Shown: piece after piece, positions 8,188 to 16,873 of the stretch
Position numbering within the stretch: position 1 is the stretch's first letter
Layout: each line of letters opens with the position of its first letter
The notes under the pieces: model-generated
The model's database searches: none
Seen by the model: only the letters and a program-made list of their open reading frames with translations
Told to the model about the DNA's origin: nothing
Made by a program: the position numbers and the translations under genes
Assembly: GCA_934140285.1 (NCBI GenBank)
Contig: CAKPBI010000001.1
Coordinates: 1-64,000 of the forward strand
Length of the DNA: 64,000 bases
Reading direction: 5' to 3'
From: an uncultured Bacilli bacterium
GTDB lineage: Bacteria > Bacillota_I > Bacilli_A > ML615J-28 > CAG-313

Positions 8188-8691
8188 ATGAGTGAACAAG
8201 TAAAAGTCGTAGAAGAAAAACAATATGAAGAACGTGTCGTTGTCATCAATCGTGTAACAAAAGTTGTTAAAGGTGGTAGACGTTTCCGTTTTGCTGCTTT
8301 AGTTGTTGTTGGTGATTTCAATGGTCATGTTGGCTTTGGAACTGGTAAAGCTCAAGAAGTTCCAGAAGCAATCAAAAAAGCTGTCGAAGACGCAAAGAAA
8401 AATTTAATTACAGTTCCAATCGTTGGTTCAACTATTCCACATGAAATTACTGGTGTTGCTGGTGCTGGTAAAGTATTCTTAAGACCTGCTCCTGCTGGTA
8501 CTGGTATTATCGCTGGTGGTCCAGTTCGTAACGTAGTAGAACTTGCTGGTATTAAAGATATCGTATCTAAATCTCAAGGTTCAAATACACCTATCAATAT
8601 TGTACGTGCTACATTTAAAGGGCTTTCTGAATTACGTACTGTTGAAATGGTAGCTGAACAACGTGGAAAGGCAAAAGAAGAAATTCTTTAG
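8188..8691 (+). CDS. rpsE: 30S ribosomal protein S5
   Basis: Fidelity protein at the mRNA channel. The 167-residue product has the N-terminal double-stranded-RNA-binding fold (RVVVINRVTKVVKGGRRF), GHVGFGTGKAQEVPEAI, and the GTGIIAGGPVR loop. AGGAGG lies upstream. A TAG stop is immediately followed by the rpmD leader. Confidence 0.98.
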   Translation: MSEQVKVVEEKQYEERVVVINRVTKVVKGGRRFRFAALVVVGDFNGHVGFGTGKAQEVPEAIKKAVEDAKKNLITVPIVGSTIPHEITGVAGAGKVFLRPAPAGTGIIAGGPVRNVVELAGIKDIVSKSQGSNTPINIVRATFKGLSELRTVEMVAEQRGKAKEEIL

Positions 8692-8701
8692 GATGAACAA
8701 T

Positions 8702-8884
8702 ATGGAAAAAACTGTTAGAATTAAATTAGTTAAAAGCCCTATTTGCTGTCCTAAAAATCAACGTGCAACTTTAAAAGCTTTAGGTTTAACAAAAATGCAA
8801 CAAGAAGTTGTAAAGGTTGACAACGTTGCAATCCGCGGTATGATTAAAACTGTAGCACACTTAGTAAGTGTTGTTGAAGAATAG
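8702..8884 (+). CDS. rpmD: 50S ribosomal protein L30
   Basis: Small 23S rRNA-binding protein. The ATG at 8702 gives 60 residues, matching the family, with TTTAGGAT 7 nt upstream that overlaps the S5 stop; an in-frame ATG at 8693 has no ribosome-binding site. Motifs KLVKSPICCPKNQRATLKAL and the AIRGMIKTVAHLV end are typical. The two adjacent Cys (residues 12-13 or so) replace the more usual IG. Confidence 0.95.
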   Translation: MEKTVRIKLVKSPICCPKNQRATLKALGLTKMQQEVVKVDNVAIRGMIKTVAHLVSVVEE

Positions 8885-8897
8885 GAGGTACTCGGAT

Positions 8898-9341
8898 ATG
8901 AATTTAAATGAATTAAAACCAGTTGCTGGTGCAAGACATTACAAAAAACGTGTAGGTCGTGGTACTGGTAGTGGTATGGGTAAAACAAGTACTCGTGGCC
9001 ATAAAGGTCAAAATGCTCGAAGTGGCGGCGGTGTTCGTCCAGCATTCGAAGGTGGTCAAACACCATTATTTAAACGTTTACCAAAACGTGGATTTACAAA
9101 TATTAATCGTAAATTATTTGCTGTAGTTAATTTAGGTGATATTAATGAACGCTTTGAAGCTGGCTCAGTTGTAGATGTTAATACATTAAAAGCTGCTGGC
9201 TTAGTTAAAAAAGAGTATGAAGGAGTGAAAATATTAGGAAATGGGGAATTAACAAAGGCTTTAACATTTAAAGCTTGCAAATTCTCTAAATCGGCTACTG
9301 AAAAGATTACCGCCGTTGGTGGAACAATCGAGGTGGCTTAA
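8898..9341 (+). CDS. rplO: 50S ribosomal protein L15
   Basis: Late-assembly 23S rRNA-binding protein. The start is placed at ATG 8898, giving 147 residues beginning MNLNELKPVAGARHYKKR; AGGAGG lies 8 nt or so upstream. The Gly-rich GRGTGSGMGKTSTRGHKGQ tail motif near residue 20 is diagnostic. It is followed two bases later by secY. Confidence 0.97.
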   Translation: MNLNELKPVAGARHYKKRVGRGTGSGMGKTSTRGHKGQNARSGGGVRPAFEGGQTPLFKRLPKRGFTNINRKLFAVVNLGDINERFEAGSVVDVNTLKAAGLVKKEYEGVKILGNGELTKALTFKACKFSKSATEKITAVGGTIEVA

Positions 9342-9343
9342 TA

Positions 9344-10675
9344 ATGAGTAAGTTTTTCTCTAAGAATAAAAAAGTAATTCTTGGCATATTATTTACAGCA
9401 CTTTGTTTATTAGTATGGAGAATTGGTATCCATATTCGTGCTCCATTTTTAGATTATAAAACTCCAACTGATGGTTCTTCAAACATCTTTGGATTCCTTG
9501 ATATCTTTGCTGGAGGCGGTTTATCACAATTTTCAGTTTTAGCTTTAGGTGTTAGCCCTTATATCACAGCTTCAATCATTGTTCAATTATTACAAATGGA
9601 CATCATCCCTGCTTTTAAAGAATGGGGAGAAGAAGGAGAAGCTGGACGTGAAAAGCTAAATAGATGGACTAGATACATTTCATTATTCCTAGCGTTTGTT
9701 CAAGCTTTAGCTTTAATTATTGGTTATAGAGTATCTTATGGTATTAGTTATTTCCAATATATTCCAAACGTTGAATATAATATTTTCACATATATTTATA
9801 TTGCAATTATTCTTACTGCTGGTACTGCATTTGTTCTTTGGCTAGCTGACCAAATGACTATGCATGGTGTTGGTAGTGGAACTTCTATTATGATCGTTGC
9901 TGGTATTCTTGCTAGTTTCCCTTCAATGATAGTAAATCTAGTTAAATATTTCATCACTGGAACAACATATCGTGTTGATAATTCTGCTGATGGAGCTTTA
10001 AAATGGCAAGGTCCATTCTTCTTTGTATTAATATTAGTATTCTTTATTTTAATAATCGTAGGTGTTGTATGGATGGAAGGCTTGGTACGTAAGATTCCAA
10101 TTCAATATGCTAATAGACCTTCTGGTGCAAAATTAAGAGGTACTCAAAATTCTGATTTACCAATTAAACTTAATACAGCATCAGTAATTCCAGTAATTTT
10201 CGCATCTACATTACTTTCAATTCCAACTACTATTATTGGTTTCTTACAACAATCAGGAAAAACAGTAAGTATTTGGTGGGATTGTATATTTAACTATCAA
10301 AAACCTATTGGCTTTGCACTATATATGATTCTTACATTTGTATTCTCATTCTTCTATTCGTTTTTACAAATAGATCCTGATAAGACTGCAGATAACCTAA
10401 AGAAACAAAATGCATATATTCCAGGTGTTAAGCCAGGTGAAGCTACAGCTCAATATATTTCAAAAGTATTATTCAAAGTAACTTTACTAGGTGCTACATA
10501 TCTAGCTGTTCTTGCAGCTTTACCTATAATTGTATCTTCATGCTTTAAAGATTTACCAGCATCAGTTCAAATTGGTGGTACAAGCTTAATGATCGTTGTT
10601 GGTGTAGCTATCGAAACAGTTAAACAAATGAAAACAACATCTCAATCTCAAGAGTATCGTGGATTCATTGAATAA
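9344..10675 (+). CDS. secY: Preprotein translocase subunit SecY
   Basis: Channel-forming subunit of the Sec translocon, with ten expected membrane segments in 443 residues. Visible signatures are the plug-region FLDIFAGGGLSQFSVLALGV, the QMTMHGVGSGTSIMI segment in the middle, and the cytosolic loop NLKKQNAYIPGVKPG before the last segments. It is two bases after rplO and 15 nt before adk, the Firmicutes arrangement. It would export the many lipoproteins in this window. Confidence 0.98.
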   Translation: MSKFFSKNKKVILGILFTALCLLVWRIGIHIRAPFLDYKTPTDGSSNIFGFLDIFAGGGLSQFSVLALGVSPYITASIIVQLLQMDIIPAFKEWGEEGEAGREKLNRWTRYISLFLAFVQALALIIGYRVSYGISYFQYIPNVEYNIFTYIYIAIILTAGTAFVLWLADQMTMHGVGSGTSIMIVAGILASFPSMIVNLVKYFITGTTYRVDNSADGALKWQGPFFFVLILVFFILIIVGVVWMEGLVRKIPIQYANRPSGAKLRGTQNSDLPIKLNTASVIPVIFASTLLSIPTTIIGFLQQSGKTVSIWWDCIFNYQKPIGFALYMILTFVFSFFYSFLQIDPDKTADNLKKQNAYIPGVKPGEATAQYISKVLFKVTLLGATYLAVLAALPIIVSSCFKDLPASVQIGGTSLMIVVGVAIETVKQMKTTSQSQEYRGFIE

Positions 10676-10690
10676 GGAGAAATATTAATC

Positions 10691-11338
10691 ATGCACTTGA
10701 TTTTAATGGGTGCTCCGGGATCGGGAAAAGGGACTTACGCGGCAGTGCTTAAAAAGCACTACCGTGTACCCCATATTTCTACTGGAGAAATATTTAGAGA
10801 AGCAATTGCTAATAAAACACCAATGGGATTAATTGCTAAAACATATATAGATGAAGGCAATTTAGTTCCAGATGATATTACAAATGAAATTGTAAAAGAA
10901 AGAATTAAAAAAGAAGATTGTAAAAATGGATTTCTATTAGATGGCTATCCAAGAACAATTAATCAAGCGGAAAATTTCACTAAGACATTAGAAGAACTTA
11001 ATATAGTTTTAGATGCCGCTGTAAACCTTGATGTTGATTATGATTTAGTTATTAATAGAATTGTTAATCGTCGTGTATGTCCTAAATGTGGAAAAGGTTA
11101 TAATCTAATATCTTTACCACCAAAAAAAGAAGGCATTTGTGATGATTGTGGAACTCCACTTTTTACAAGACAAGATGATAACGAAGAAACAATTAAAAGT
11201 CGTCTTAATGTATACGATAAACAGACAAAACCTTTAATTGCTTATTACGATAAACTTGGAAAACTAGTGTCAGTAGATAGCAATGGTTCAATTGATACTG
11301 TTGTTAATGACATTATTAAAACTTTGGAGGCAAAATGA
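10691..11338 (+). CDS. adk: Adenylate kinase, zinc-LID type
   Basis: Interconverts ATP, AMP and ADP in the cytosol. The 215-residue protein has the P-loop GAPGSGKGT at residues 7-15 and the STGEIFRE AMP-binding segment. The LID carries four Cys, CPKCG and CDDCG, so it is the zinc-stabilised Gram-positive type. The end overlaps map by four bases (ATGA). Confidence 0.97.
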   Translation: MHLILMGAPGSGKGTYAAVLKKHYRVPHISTGEIFREAIANKTPMGLIAKTYIDEGNLVPDDITNEIVKERIKKEDCKNGFLLDGYPRTINQAENFTKTLEELNIVLDAAVNLDVDYDLVINRIVNRRVCPKCGKGYNLISLPPKKEGICDDCGTPLFTRQDDNEETIKSRLNVYDKQTKPLIAYYDKLGKLVSVDSNGSIDTVVNDIIKTLEAK

Positions 11339-12099
11339 TCACAATTAAAAGTGAAAGAGAAATTAATTTAATGAAAGAAGCTGGTAGAATTGTTGCACTT
11401 GCTCATGAAGCAGTTGCAAAAGCAATTAAACCTGGGGTATCTACAAAAGAATTAGATAAGATAGCATATGACGTTATAATAGAAAATAATGCTATTCCAT
11501 CATTTTTAAATTATGAAGGATTTCCTGCTTCAATCTGTGCATCAATTAATGAAGTTGTTATTCATGGAATTCCAAGCGAAAAGAAAATTTTAAGAGATGG
11601 TGATATAATCTCTATTGATATTGGAGCTATATATAAAGGATATCATGGAGATGCAGCACGTACACACCTTTGTGGTAATGTAAGTGAAGCAAAAAGAAAA
11701 CTCGTTGAAGTTACTAAACAATCATTCTTTGAAGGAATAAAATTTGCTAAACCAAATAATAGATTATCTGATATATCACATGCAGTTCAAGTATATGCTG
11801 AAAGTTTCGGCTATGGTGTAGTAAGAGATTTCACAGGCCATGGCATTGGAACAAAAATGCATGAAGATCCAGCTGTTCCAAATTACGGAGAACCTGGTCA
11901 TGGAGTTGTTCTAAGAAAAGGAATGTGCTTAGCTATTGAACCAATGATAACAGAAGGAACATATAAAGTTCGCGTATTGCCTGATGGATGGACTACAATA
12001 ACTCAAGATCATCTACCAAGTGCACACTATGAAAATACCATTGTTATTACAGATGATGGTTGTGAAATTTTAACAATTTTAAAGGAGAATGAAAATTAA
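11335..12099 (+). CDS. map: Methionine aminopeptidase, type I
   Basis: Removes initiator methionine from nascent proteins using two metal ions. The 254-residue protein has the metal-ligand set of the pita-bread fold: His in GFPASICASINEVVIHG, Asp in SIDIGAIYKGYHGDAART, His in FTGHGIGTKMHEDP, Glu in CLAIEPM, and a C-terminal Glu. It overlaps adk by 4 nt and infA by 1 nt. Confidence 0.97.
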   Translation: MITIKSEREINLMKEAGRIVALAHEAVAKAIKPGVSTKELDKIAYDVIIENNAIPSFLNYEGFPASICASINEVVIHGIPSEKKILRDGDIISIDIGAIYKGYHGDAARTHLCGNVSEAKRKLVEVTKQSFFEGIKFAKPNNRLSDISHAVQVYAESFGYGVVRDFTGHGIGTKMHEDPAVPNYGEPGHGVVLRKGMCLAIEPMITEGTYKVRVLPDGWTTITQDHLPSAHYENTIVITDDGCEILTILKENEN

Positions 12100-12317
12100 T
12101 GTCAAAAGATGATGTTTTCAAAATGGATGGAACAGTCGTAGAAGTTTTGCCCAATACAGTATTTAAAGTAAAACTAGATGCTAATGGACAAATTATTACC
12201 GCCCACGTTTCTGGTAAAATCCGTATGTATACAATACGCATTTTACCAGGTGATAAAGTGACTGTGGAAATATCACCATATGATTTAACACGTGGACGTA
12301 TAACTCGTCGTAAATAA
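12099..12317 (+). CDS. infA: Translation initiation factor IF-1
   Basis: OB-fold factor occupying the A site during initiation. The 72-residue protein has family-standard length and the HVSGKIRMYTIRILPGDKV core; it ends LTRGRITRRK. The ATG overlaps the map stop (TAATG) and AAAGGAG lies within the map end. Confidence 0.98.
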   Translation: MSKDDVFKMDGTVVEVLPNTVFKVKLDANGQIITAHVSGKIRMYTIRILPGDKVTVEISPYDLTRGRITRRK

Positions 12318-12333
12318 AAATAGGAGGTTCAAA

Positions 12334-12450
12334 ATGAAGGTTAGACCATCGGTAAAACCCATTTGTGATAAATGTAAAGTAATTAAAAGACATGGACGTG
12401 TTATGGTAATCTGCTCAGCTTACCCTAAACACAAACAAAGACAAGGATAA
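12334..12450 (+). CDS. rpmJ: 50S ribosomal protein L36, zinc type
   Basis: Short ORF of 38 codons starting MKVRPSVKPICDKCK with AGGAGG 8 nt upstream. The zinc ligands Cys11, Cys14, Cys27 and His33 are all present (ICDKCK, ICSAYPKHKQRQG). The 38-residue length with the CSAYPKH spacing resembles the E. coli protein, one residue longer than in Bacillus. It sits between infA and rpsM as expected. Confidence 0.96.
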   Translation: MKVRPSVKPICDKCKVIKRHGRVMVICSAYPKHKQRQG

Positions 12451-12471
12451 TATAGGAGGCTAATTTAAAAT

Positions 12472-12837
12472 ATGGCACGTATATCTGGTGTGGATATTCC
12501 TAGCGATAAAAGAGTAGTAGTATCCCTAACATATATTTATGGTATCGGTAGACCAACTGCTGAAGAAATTTTAAGAGCAGCTGGTGTTAGCGAAGACAAA
12601 AGAGTAAAAGATTTAACAGAAAACGAATTAACATTAATTCGTCAAGAAGTAGCTAAGCATCACGTTGAAGGTGATTTACGTAGAGAAGTTGCATTAAACA
12701 TCAAACGTTTAATGGAAATTGGTAGTTATCGTGGCTTACGTCATCGTAAAGGATTACCAGTGCATGGTCAAAGAACAAGAACTAATGCACGTACTCGTAA
12801 AGGCCCAGCTAAGACTGTAGCTAACAAGAAGAAATAG
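12472..12837 (+). CDS. rpsM: 30S ribosomal protein S13
   Basis: 30S head protein contacting P-site tRNA. The 121-residue product has the helix-hairpin-helix region TYIYGIGRPTAEEIL and the C-terminal RGLRHRKGLPVHGQRTRTNA signature. AGGAGG is upstream at 12455-12460. Normal order. Confidence 0.98.
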   Translation: MARISGVDIPSDKRVVVSLTYIYGIGRPTAEEILRAAGVSEDKRVKDLTENELTLIRQEVAKHHVEGDLRREVALNIKRLMEIGSYRGLRHRKGLPVHGQRTRTNARTRKGPAKTVANKKK

Positions 12838-12850
12838 GAGGCGTAGTGAA

Positions 12851-13237
12851 ATGGCTCGTAAAGTAGTTCGTAAACGTCGTGTAAGAAAAAGTATACCTTT
12901 AGGTGTTGCACATATTCATTCAACATTTAATAATACAATTGTAACAATTACTGACCCAGTAGGAAACGTAGTTTCATGGAGTAGTGCTGGTGCTGTAGGT
13001 TTCAAAGGAAGTAAAAAATCAACTCCATTTGCTGCTCAAATGGCATCAGAAGCTGCTGCAAAAGCTGCAATTGATAATGGAATGCAAAAAGTTGAAGTAA
13101 CAGTTAAAGGCCCAGGTCCTGGTCGTGAAGCTGCAATTCGTTCATTACAAGTTGCCGGTCTTGATATAGTATCTATTCAAGATGTTACACCAGTTCCTCA
13201 TAACGGATGTCGTCCTCCAAAACGACCTCGTGGCTAA
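12851..13237 (+). CDS. rpsK: 30S ribosomal protein S11
   Basis: 30S platform protein at the E site. The 128-residue product shows AHIHSTFNNTIVTITD and VKGPGPGREAAIRSL and ends with HNGCRPPKRPRG, the expected C-terminus. AGGAGG lies upstream. A 76-nt gap before rpoA contains a perfect small hairpin. Confidence 0.98.
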   Translation: MARKVVRKRRVRKSIPLGVAHIHSTFNNTIVTITDPVGNVVSWSSAGAVGFKGSKKSTPFAAQMASEAAAKAAIDNGMQKVEVTVKGPGPGREAAIRSLQVAGLDIVSIQDVTPVPHNGCRPPKRPRG

Positions 13238-13247
13238 TAAATGTTTT

Positions 13248-13265
13248 TGAAATATTAGTATTTCA
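13248..13265 (+). promoter_or_regulatory. Hairpin in the rpsK-rpoA spacer
   Basis: A perfect 7-bp hairpin, TGAAATA (13248-13254) and TATTTCA (13259-13265), with a TTAG loop, lies in the only long gap of the operon. No T run follows it, so it is not an intrinsic terminator. It could be an mRNA-processing or stability element; function is inference. Confidence 0.4.
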
Positions 13266-13313
13266 AGCAAAGATTACAAATAATTTTCAAATCATTTAAT
13301 AGGGAGGAAATGA

Positions 13314-14417
13314 ATGAGAAGAATTAAATTTATTAGACCAGAATTAAAATTGGTAAATGAGTTAGGATTAGATGATCCTAATTATTGTAAAATAACATTA
13401 AAACCACTTGAACGTGGATATGGTATTACTATAGGTAATGCACTAAGAAGAGTCTTATTATCTTCGTTACCTGGTGCTGCTATTGTAGCAATTCATATTG
13501 ATGGTGTTCAACATGAATTTTGTGCAATCCCATATGTAAGAGAAGATGTAACTGAAATTATTCTAAATTTAAAAACAATTGTATTTACGATTAATTTTGA
13601 TAAAAATGAACAAGGAATATACAATGATGATGAACAACTTTGTCGTTTAACTCTTTCTGTAAGTCTTCCTAGTATTGAAGAACAAAGAAAGAAAGGTGTA
13701 AAAGAAGAAAATTTAGAATATGCAAGAGTTATTAAAGCTAGCGATATTGCTCTTGACTCAACTGAGGTAATTCAAATCATCAATGTTGATCAACCAATTG
13801 CTACTCTATCTGCTGGTGGTAAGTTTGAAATGGAAATGTTCATTCGTAATGGTGTTGGCTACGTTAACGCTGACGAAAATAAACGCTTCTGTAAAGAAGG
13901 CAATAACCGTATCATGGGTCTTCTTCCAATTGACTCTATCTTTACACCAGTTGTTAAATGTCGCTATGATGTTCAAAAAACAAGATTTGAAGATAATTTT
14001 GATTGTGACTTATTAACATTAGAAGTATGGACAAATGGTAGTATTAAAGCAACTAATGCATTAAGTATGGCTGCTAAATTCCTAGATGAACATTTTTCAA
14101 TTATTGAAGATTTAAATACTCTAATTAAAGAAAGTGAAAATATGACTCAAAAAGAAGAACCAGTAGTCAATAGTAAACTTGATCGAAAGATTGAAGATCT
14201 TGACTTATCAGTTCGTTCTTACAATTGTCTTAAACGTGCTAACATTAACACTGTTGGTGAATTAACACAAAAGACTGAAGAAGAAATGATGAAGGTTCGT
14301 AATCTTGGTCGTAAATCACTAAAAGAAGTTGTACAAAAACTTCGTGAAATTGGACTAGACCTTAAAAATAGTACGGGATCATCATTCTTAGATGATGACG
14401 ACGACTCTGAAGAATAA
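13314..14417 (+). CDS. rpoA: DNA-directed RNA polymerase alpha subunit
   Basis: Alpha subunit, the assembly scaffold of RNA polymerase and activator contact. The N-terminal domain (LERGYGITIGNALRRVLLSSLPGA) and C-terminal domain (DLSVRSYNCLKRANINTVGEL, KVRNLGRKSLKEV) are both complete. It has 367 residues versus about 314 in Bacillus. The extra length lies in an approximately 29-residue charged insertion around residues 95-140 of the N-terminal domain, in a longer interdomain linker with KESENMTQKEEP, and in an acidic tail LDDDDDSEE. GGGAGG precedes the ATG; an out-of-frame ATG at 13310 ends at once. Confidence 0.97.
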   Translation: MRRIKFIRPELKLVNELGLDDPNYCKITLKPLERGYGITIGNALRRVLLSSLPGAAIVAIHIDGVQHEFCAIPYVREDVTEIILNLKTIVFTINFDKNEQGIYNDDEQLCRLTLSVSLPSIEEQRKKGVKEENLEYARVIKASDIALDSTEVIQIINVDQPIATLSAGGKFEMEMFIRNGVGYVNADENKRFCKEGNNRIMGLLPIDSIFTPVVKCRYDVQKTRFEDNFDCDLLTLEVWTNGSIKATNALSMAAKFLDEHFSIIEDLNTLIKESENMTQKEEPVVNSKLDRKIEDLDLSVRSYNCLKRANINTVGELTQKTEEEMMKVRNLGRKSLKEVVQKLREIGLDLKNSTGSSFLDDDDDSEE

Positions 14418-14439
14418 TATTGAATAGGAGAGTAAGAAT

Positions 14440-14802
14440 ATGTCATTAGGATATCGTAAGTTAAGTCGTAAAAGTAATCAAAGAAAAGCTTTACTTCGCG
14501 ATTTAATCACAGATTTAATTTTAAATGGTCGTATTGAAACTACTGTCTCTAAAGCAAAAGAATTAAAAAGATTAGCTGACAAGATGGTTACCCTTGGTAA
14601 AGCAAATACACTTGCTTCTCGCCGTCAAGCTGCTGAAATGATTCGTTTTGAAAAAGATGATGAAGGTAATTATGCGATTCAAAAATTATTTAATGAAATT
14701 GCTCCAAGATATGCAGAACGTAATGGTGGTTATACAAGAGTATTAAAACTTGGTACTCGCCGCGGTGATGCTACAGAAATGGCAATCATTGAATTTATCT
14801 AA
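14440..14802 (+). CDS. rplQ: 50S ribosomal protein L17
   Basis: Tunnel-exit-side 50S protein and last gene of the operon. The 120-residue product begins MSLGYRKLSRKSNQRKALLRDL and contains GRIETTVSKAKELKRLADKM; the C-terminal NGGYTRVLKLGTRRGDATEMA is diagnostic. A strong terminator follows 20 nt later. Confidence 0.98.
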   Translation: MSLGYRKLSRKSNQRKALLRDLITDLILNGRIETTVSKAKELKRLADKMVTLGKANTLASRRQAAEMIRFEKDDEGNYAIQKLFNEIAPRYAERNGGYTRVLKLGTRRGDATEMAIIEFI

Positions 14803-14822
14803 AAATAATTATTGATTAAAAT

Positions 14823-14850
14823 ACACTCTAGGTTTCTAGAGTGTTTTTTT
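14823..14850 (+). terminator. Terminator of the S10-spc-alpha operon
   Basis: Perfect 9-bp stem ACACTCTAG (14823-14831)/CTAGAGTGT (14836-14844), loop GTTT, then seven Ts. It separates the ribosomal operon from the following lipoprotein unit. Confidence 0.9.
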
Positions 14851-14861
14851 GTTGTAAATTA

Positions 14862-14890
14862 TTATTAAAAATTGTTATTTATGATATAAT
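14862..14890 (+). promoter_or_regulatory. Promoter of the VWA lipoprotein gene
   Basis: Extended -10 TGATATAAT ends at 14890; a TTATTA at 14862-14867 lies 17 nt upstream of the TATAAT hexamer. The transcript would begin just before the ribosome-binding site. Confidence 0.65.
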
Positions 14891-14908
14891 ACTCTTGAGG
14901 TGATTATA

Positions 14909-16108
14909 TTGAAAAAACAATTTTTAAGCATTTTTACGATACTATTAATTATGCTTTTGATAGTTGGTTGTGCAAATAAGAGTTTAGAAAGCGGTGATTC
15001 TGGTATGAGTCCTTTTGAACCAGGTTCTAAACATACTAACATAAATGATGGTATTAATAATGACAAATTACCCCAAGCTGGACAATTAACATCAAGCGCA
15101 TTATTTGATAATGACCATTATGATTATTGGAAAAAATTAGTTTCTTCAACTGATAATGAAAAAGGTATATATGATAATTATGAAAATAGGTTTTCATTTA
15201 ATACTAAAAATAGAATTAAAATTACACTTAAGAATGCTTCAGGTGTAGAAGTTACAATTGATGAACAAACTGCGAGAACAGATGTGAATGGAGTAGCATA
15301 TATATATCCAACTGTCACAAAGGAAGAATACGACTTAAAAATTAAGTACGTTAATATTAATAATGAAACTATAGAACTTTCTAAACAAATTAATGGCGAT
15401 TTTGAAATGTCTATAGATGATGCAAAGCCAAGAGAAAATGTAATTGAGCTAATGCTGATAATTGATACAACTGGTTCAATGGGGGATGAACTTGAATATT
15501 TAAAAAGTGAACTTGCATATGTGATTGAAGAAATTAAAAAGAATAATAATGATATAAGTATATATATATCCCTCCTTTTCTATAGAGATCAAAATGATGC
15601 ATATATTACTAAATATGTAGAATTTACTGATGATGTAAACTTAACCATTGCTGAATTGAAAAAACAAGGAGCAAATGGGGGAGGAGATTTTGAAGAAGCA
15701 GTACAAATTGCATTCAATGAAGCCTTACAAAAAAATTGGACATCTAAAAACTCTACTAAAATAATATTACATGTTGCGGATGCTCCTGCGCATGATCAAG
15801 ACATTCAACAATGGAACGACTGTGTTTTAAAAGCTTCATCAATGGGAATTCAAATTATTACAATTGCTTCTAGCGGAATTGATAGAAAAACTGAATACTT
15901 TTTCCGAGCACAATCTATGATAACAAATGGAGTGTATACATATTTAACTAATCATTCAGGAATAGGTTATGATCATTTAACACCAATTAGAGAAGATGAA
16001 GAAATAGTTGAATATTTAAATCTTATGTTAATACGTTTAATCAATGGAATACACACAGGTAAGTTTGAAACGCCAATTCCATGGAATAATGCAAATGAGG
16101 GAAAATAA
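14909..16108 (+). CDS. Lipoprotein with von Willebrand factor A domain
   Basis: Secreted lipoprotein of 399 residues. A lipobox LIVGC places the lipidated Cys at residue 21 after one hydrophobic segment. Residues 100-165 look beta-rich (Ig-like). Residues about 178-385 form a VWA domain with the metal-ion site DTTGSMGDE at 186-194, a conserved ADAP segment later, and ending LMLIRLING. The start is taken as the TTG at 14909 because GAGGTGATT (14897-14905) is a near-perfect ribosome-binding site; the GTG at 14900 is part of that site. VWA domains mediate metal-dependent protein binding; the partner is unknown. A membrane protease gene follows after 8 nt, suggesting joint function. Confidence 0.85.
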   Translation: MKKQFLSIFTILLIMLLIVGCANKSLESGDSGMSPFEPGSKHTNINDGINNDKLPQAGQLTSSALFDNDHYDYWKKLVSSTDNEKGIYDNYENRFSFNTKNRIKITLKNASGVEVTIDEQTARTDVNGVAYIYPTVTKEEYDLKIKYVNINNETIELSKQINGDFEMSIDDAKPRENVIELMLIIDTTGSMGDELEYLKSELAYVIEEIKKNNNDISIYISLLFYRDQNDAYITKYVEFTDDVNLTIAELKKQGANGGGDFEEAVQIAFNEALQKNWTSKNSTKIILHVADAPAHDQDIQQWNDCVLKASSMGIQIITIASSGIDRKTEYFFRAQSMITNGVYTYLTNHSGIGYDHLTPIREDEEIVEYLNLMLIRLINGIHTGKFETPIPWNNANEGK

Positions 16109-16116
16109 TAAATAAT

Positions 16117-16767
16117 ATGATTGAATATCTTTATGTAATACCCGCCGCATTAATTGCAATAGTTCTACATGAACTTGGACATGGATTAGTTTCATATATG
16201 CTTGGAGACCCGACTCCTAAAAACGAAGGTAGATTAACACTAAATCCGTTAAAACATCTGGACCCTATTGGAACATTATGTTTAATACTATGTCATTTTG
16301 GATGGGCTAAACCTGTTTCAGTGGATCCAACTTACTATAAGAAGCCAAAATTAGGTATGACTTTGGTCGGACTTGCTGGTCCTATGATGAATTTTTTGGT
16401 TGCAATATTATCGTTTGTTTTTATAGGAATACTAATGTATATAAGAATTTATGTAGTAGATAATACTTTTATATATATCTTGTACAATTTCTTTAGTTAT
16501 TTATCAATAATAAATATTGGCTTGGGAGTATTTAATCTAATACCAATTCCTCCTTTGGATGGATCTAAAGTTATTGGAGTTATTTTACCGAATAAGGCAT
16601 ATGAAGAATATATGGGATATCAAAAATATGGTATGTACTTTATGATATTTTTAATGATTCTATTGTCGGTGTTAGATTATTTTGGTGTTGAATCTCCTAT
16701 TTCATTTGTTATCGAAAAAATTTATAATTTCTTTATTAATATAATCTTAAAAATAATAATTAAATAA
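16117..16767 (+). CDS. Site-2-protease-type membrane metalloprotease (M50 family)
   Basis: Integral membrane zinc protease of 216 residues, YwhC-like. The zinc motif HELGH lies at residues 18-22 in the first membrane segment, and the second catalytic motif NLIPIPPLDG at 140-149 carries the conserved Asp ligand. Four to six hydrophobic segments are visible. It lacks a PDZ domain, so it is the short soluble-loop class and not RseP. It probably shares the promoter at 14862; a weak GAGGG site is about 15 nt upstream, so coupling to the lipoprotein gene is likely. Substrate unknown. Confidence 0.85.
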   Translation: MIEYLYVIPAALIAIVLHELGHGLVSYMLGDPTPKNEGRLTLNPLKHLDPIGTLCLILCHFGWAKPVSVDPTYYKKPKLGMTLVGLAGPMMNFLVAILSFVFIGILMYIRIYVVDNTFIYILYNFFSYLSIINIGLGVFNLIPIPPLDGSKVIGVILPNKAYEEYMGYQKYGMYFMIFLMILLSVLDYFGVESPISFVIEKIYNFFINIILKIIIK

Positions 16768-16773
16768 AAAAGT

Positions 16774-16815
16774 CCTCTTAAGTAAAATAGTAGTGCTTAA
16801 GGGGTTTTTGTTTTT
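16774..16815 (+). terminator. Terminator after the M50 protease gene
   Basis: Stem CCTCTTAAG (16774-16782) with CTTAAGGGG (16796-16804), one T-G wobble, 13-nt loop, followed by TTTTTGTTTTT. Confidence 0.8.
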
Positions 16816-16873
16816 AACTAGCCTCAGGTAAATATAAAAATAAACAATACTTTTTCTTAATTATATATATAAT

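Noticed and set aside
12334..12450. One extra residue in L36 compared with Bacillus as an oddity
   Set aside because: The 38-residue spacing is the same as in E. coli L36, with all zinc ligands present.
14909..15000. GTG at 14900 as start of the VWA lipoprotein
   Set aside because: It lies inside the GAGGTGATT ribosome-binding site; TTG 14909 is correctly spaced and gives a normal signal peptide.
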